Assembly: GCA_907165065.1 (NCBI GenBank)
Contig: OU015523.1
Location: forward strand, 21,603,834-21,667,833
From: Caprimulgus europaeus
Taxonomy: Eukaryota; Chordata; Aves; Caprimulgiformes; Caprimulgidae
Direction of reading: 5' to 3'
Length of the DNA: 64,000 nt
Part shown: positions 63,965-64,000 of the stretch, in pieces
How positions within the stretch are numbered: position 1 is the first letter of the stretch
Layout: each line of letters opens with the position of its first letter
Notes under the pieces: model-generated
The model's database searches: none
What the model was told of the DNA's origin: nothing
What the model saw: only the letters and a program-made list of their open reading frames with translations
Translations under genes and position numbers: made by a program

Positions 63965-64000
63965 GAGAGCTTCATTGCCTGAAGGAAGGACAAAGACCCA

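Larger units (their letters stand above)
63695..64000 (+). mobile_element. Endogenous retrovirus LTR, cut by window end
   Basis: The segment opens with TGTTGGGTTTGTGTG. It continues through AAAAGCTCCCCTGGCTCCAA, GGCAGAGACCCCCCAGCCCA, GGCTGAGCCAATGAGCACTA and GCCTCTGCGAATATATATTT. This order (TGTTGGGTTTG, CTCCAAG.CGGA.C, AAGGCTGAGCCAATCAGC, GCCTCTG, TATA) matches an avian ERV LTR family that I remember from songbird-type genomes. A TATA-like motif near 63846 and AATAAA at 63919-63924 fit U3 and R landmarks. A (CAGA) run follows at 63950-63963. The 3' end lies beyond the window, so I cannot tell a solo LTR from a provirus. No viral protein-coding sequence is seen. Confidence 0.75.

Noticed and set aside
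1-64000. tRNA, rRNA, snRNA, CRISPR arrays or bacterial operons
   Set aside because: No tRNA B-box (GGTTCRANNCC) in a cloverleaf context, no U6/5S/7SK-like sequence, no regularly spaced repeats and no prokaryotic gene organisation were seen.

Overview
The window looks like avian (sauropsid) nuclear DNA with no confidently identifiable gene. The main evidence is its repeats. There are at least five fragments of the CR1 LINE family in both orientations, two of them with the diagnostic ATTCTATG-type 3' end. At the right edge is the start of an LTR that resembles an avian endogenous-retrovirus LTR family known to me from songbird-type genomes. The sequence is AT-rich and CpG-poor, with many homopolymer tracts. 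There are no bacterial operon features. I could not identify the species, chromosome or nearest gene from sequence alone.

Layout. 1-9.8 kb: AT-rich non-coding DNA with one minus-strand CR1 (about 2595-2828), a tandem/inverted repeat hairpin near 4.55 kb and a possible ancient interspersed repeat near 7.75 kb. 9.8-10.6 kb: two short CR1 fragments in opposite orientations. 10.6-29.9 kb: a repeat-poor stretch containing a small CpG-dense patch with a nearby TATA motif (23.58-23.74 kb), a possible microexon at 26.37 kb and a GC-richer block at 27.1-27.7 kb. 29.97-30.51 kb: the longest CR1 copy. 30.5-49.7 kb: AT-rich DNA with MIR-like remnants, a candidate terminal exon (38.19 kb), a candidate internal exon (43.04 kb) and a GC-rich hairpin cluster (44.70-44.82 kb). 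49.74-50.83 kb: a 114-bp sequence present twice as a direct repeat 977 bp apart. 51.37 kb: a perfect odd palindrome. 58.88-59.6 kb: an old CR1 and a MIR-like remnant. 60.54-61.48 kb: an unexplained GC-rich block. 63.69 kb to the end: the LTR.

No open reading frame exceeds 148 codons. None of the translations shows a protein family that I recognise, and most are chance ORFs or run through repeats. The best reading is an intergenic region or one or more large introns of a bird genome. The candidate exons and regulatory motifs are inferences from local sequence only and are scored low. I found no evidence of a new multi-gene system. The most concrete unexplained observation is the 114-bp direct duplication.
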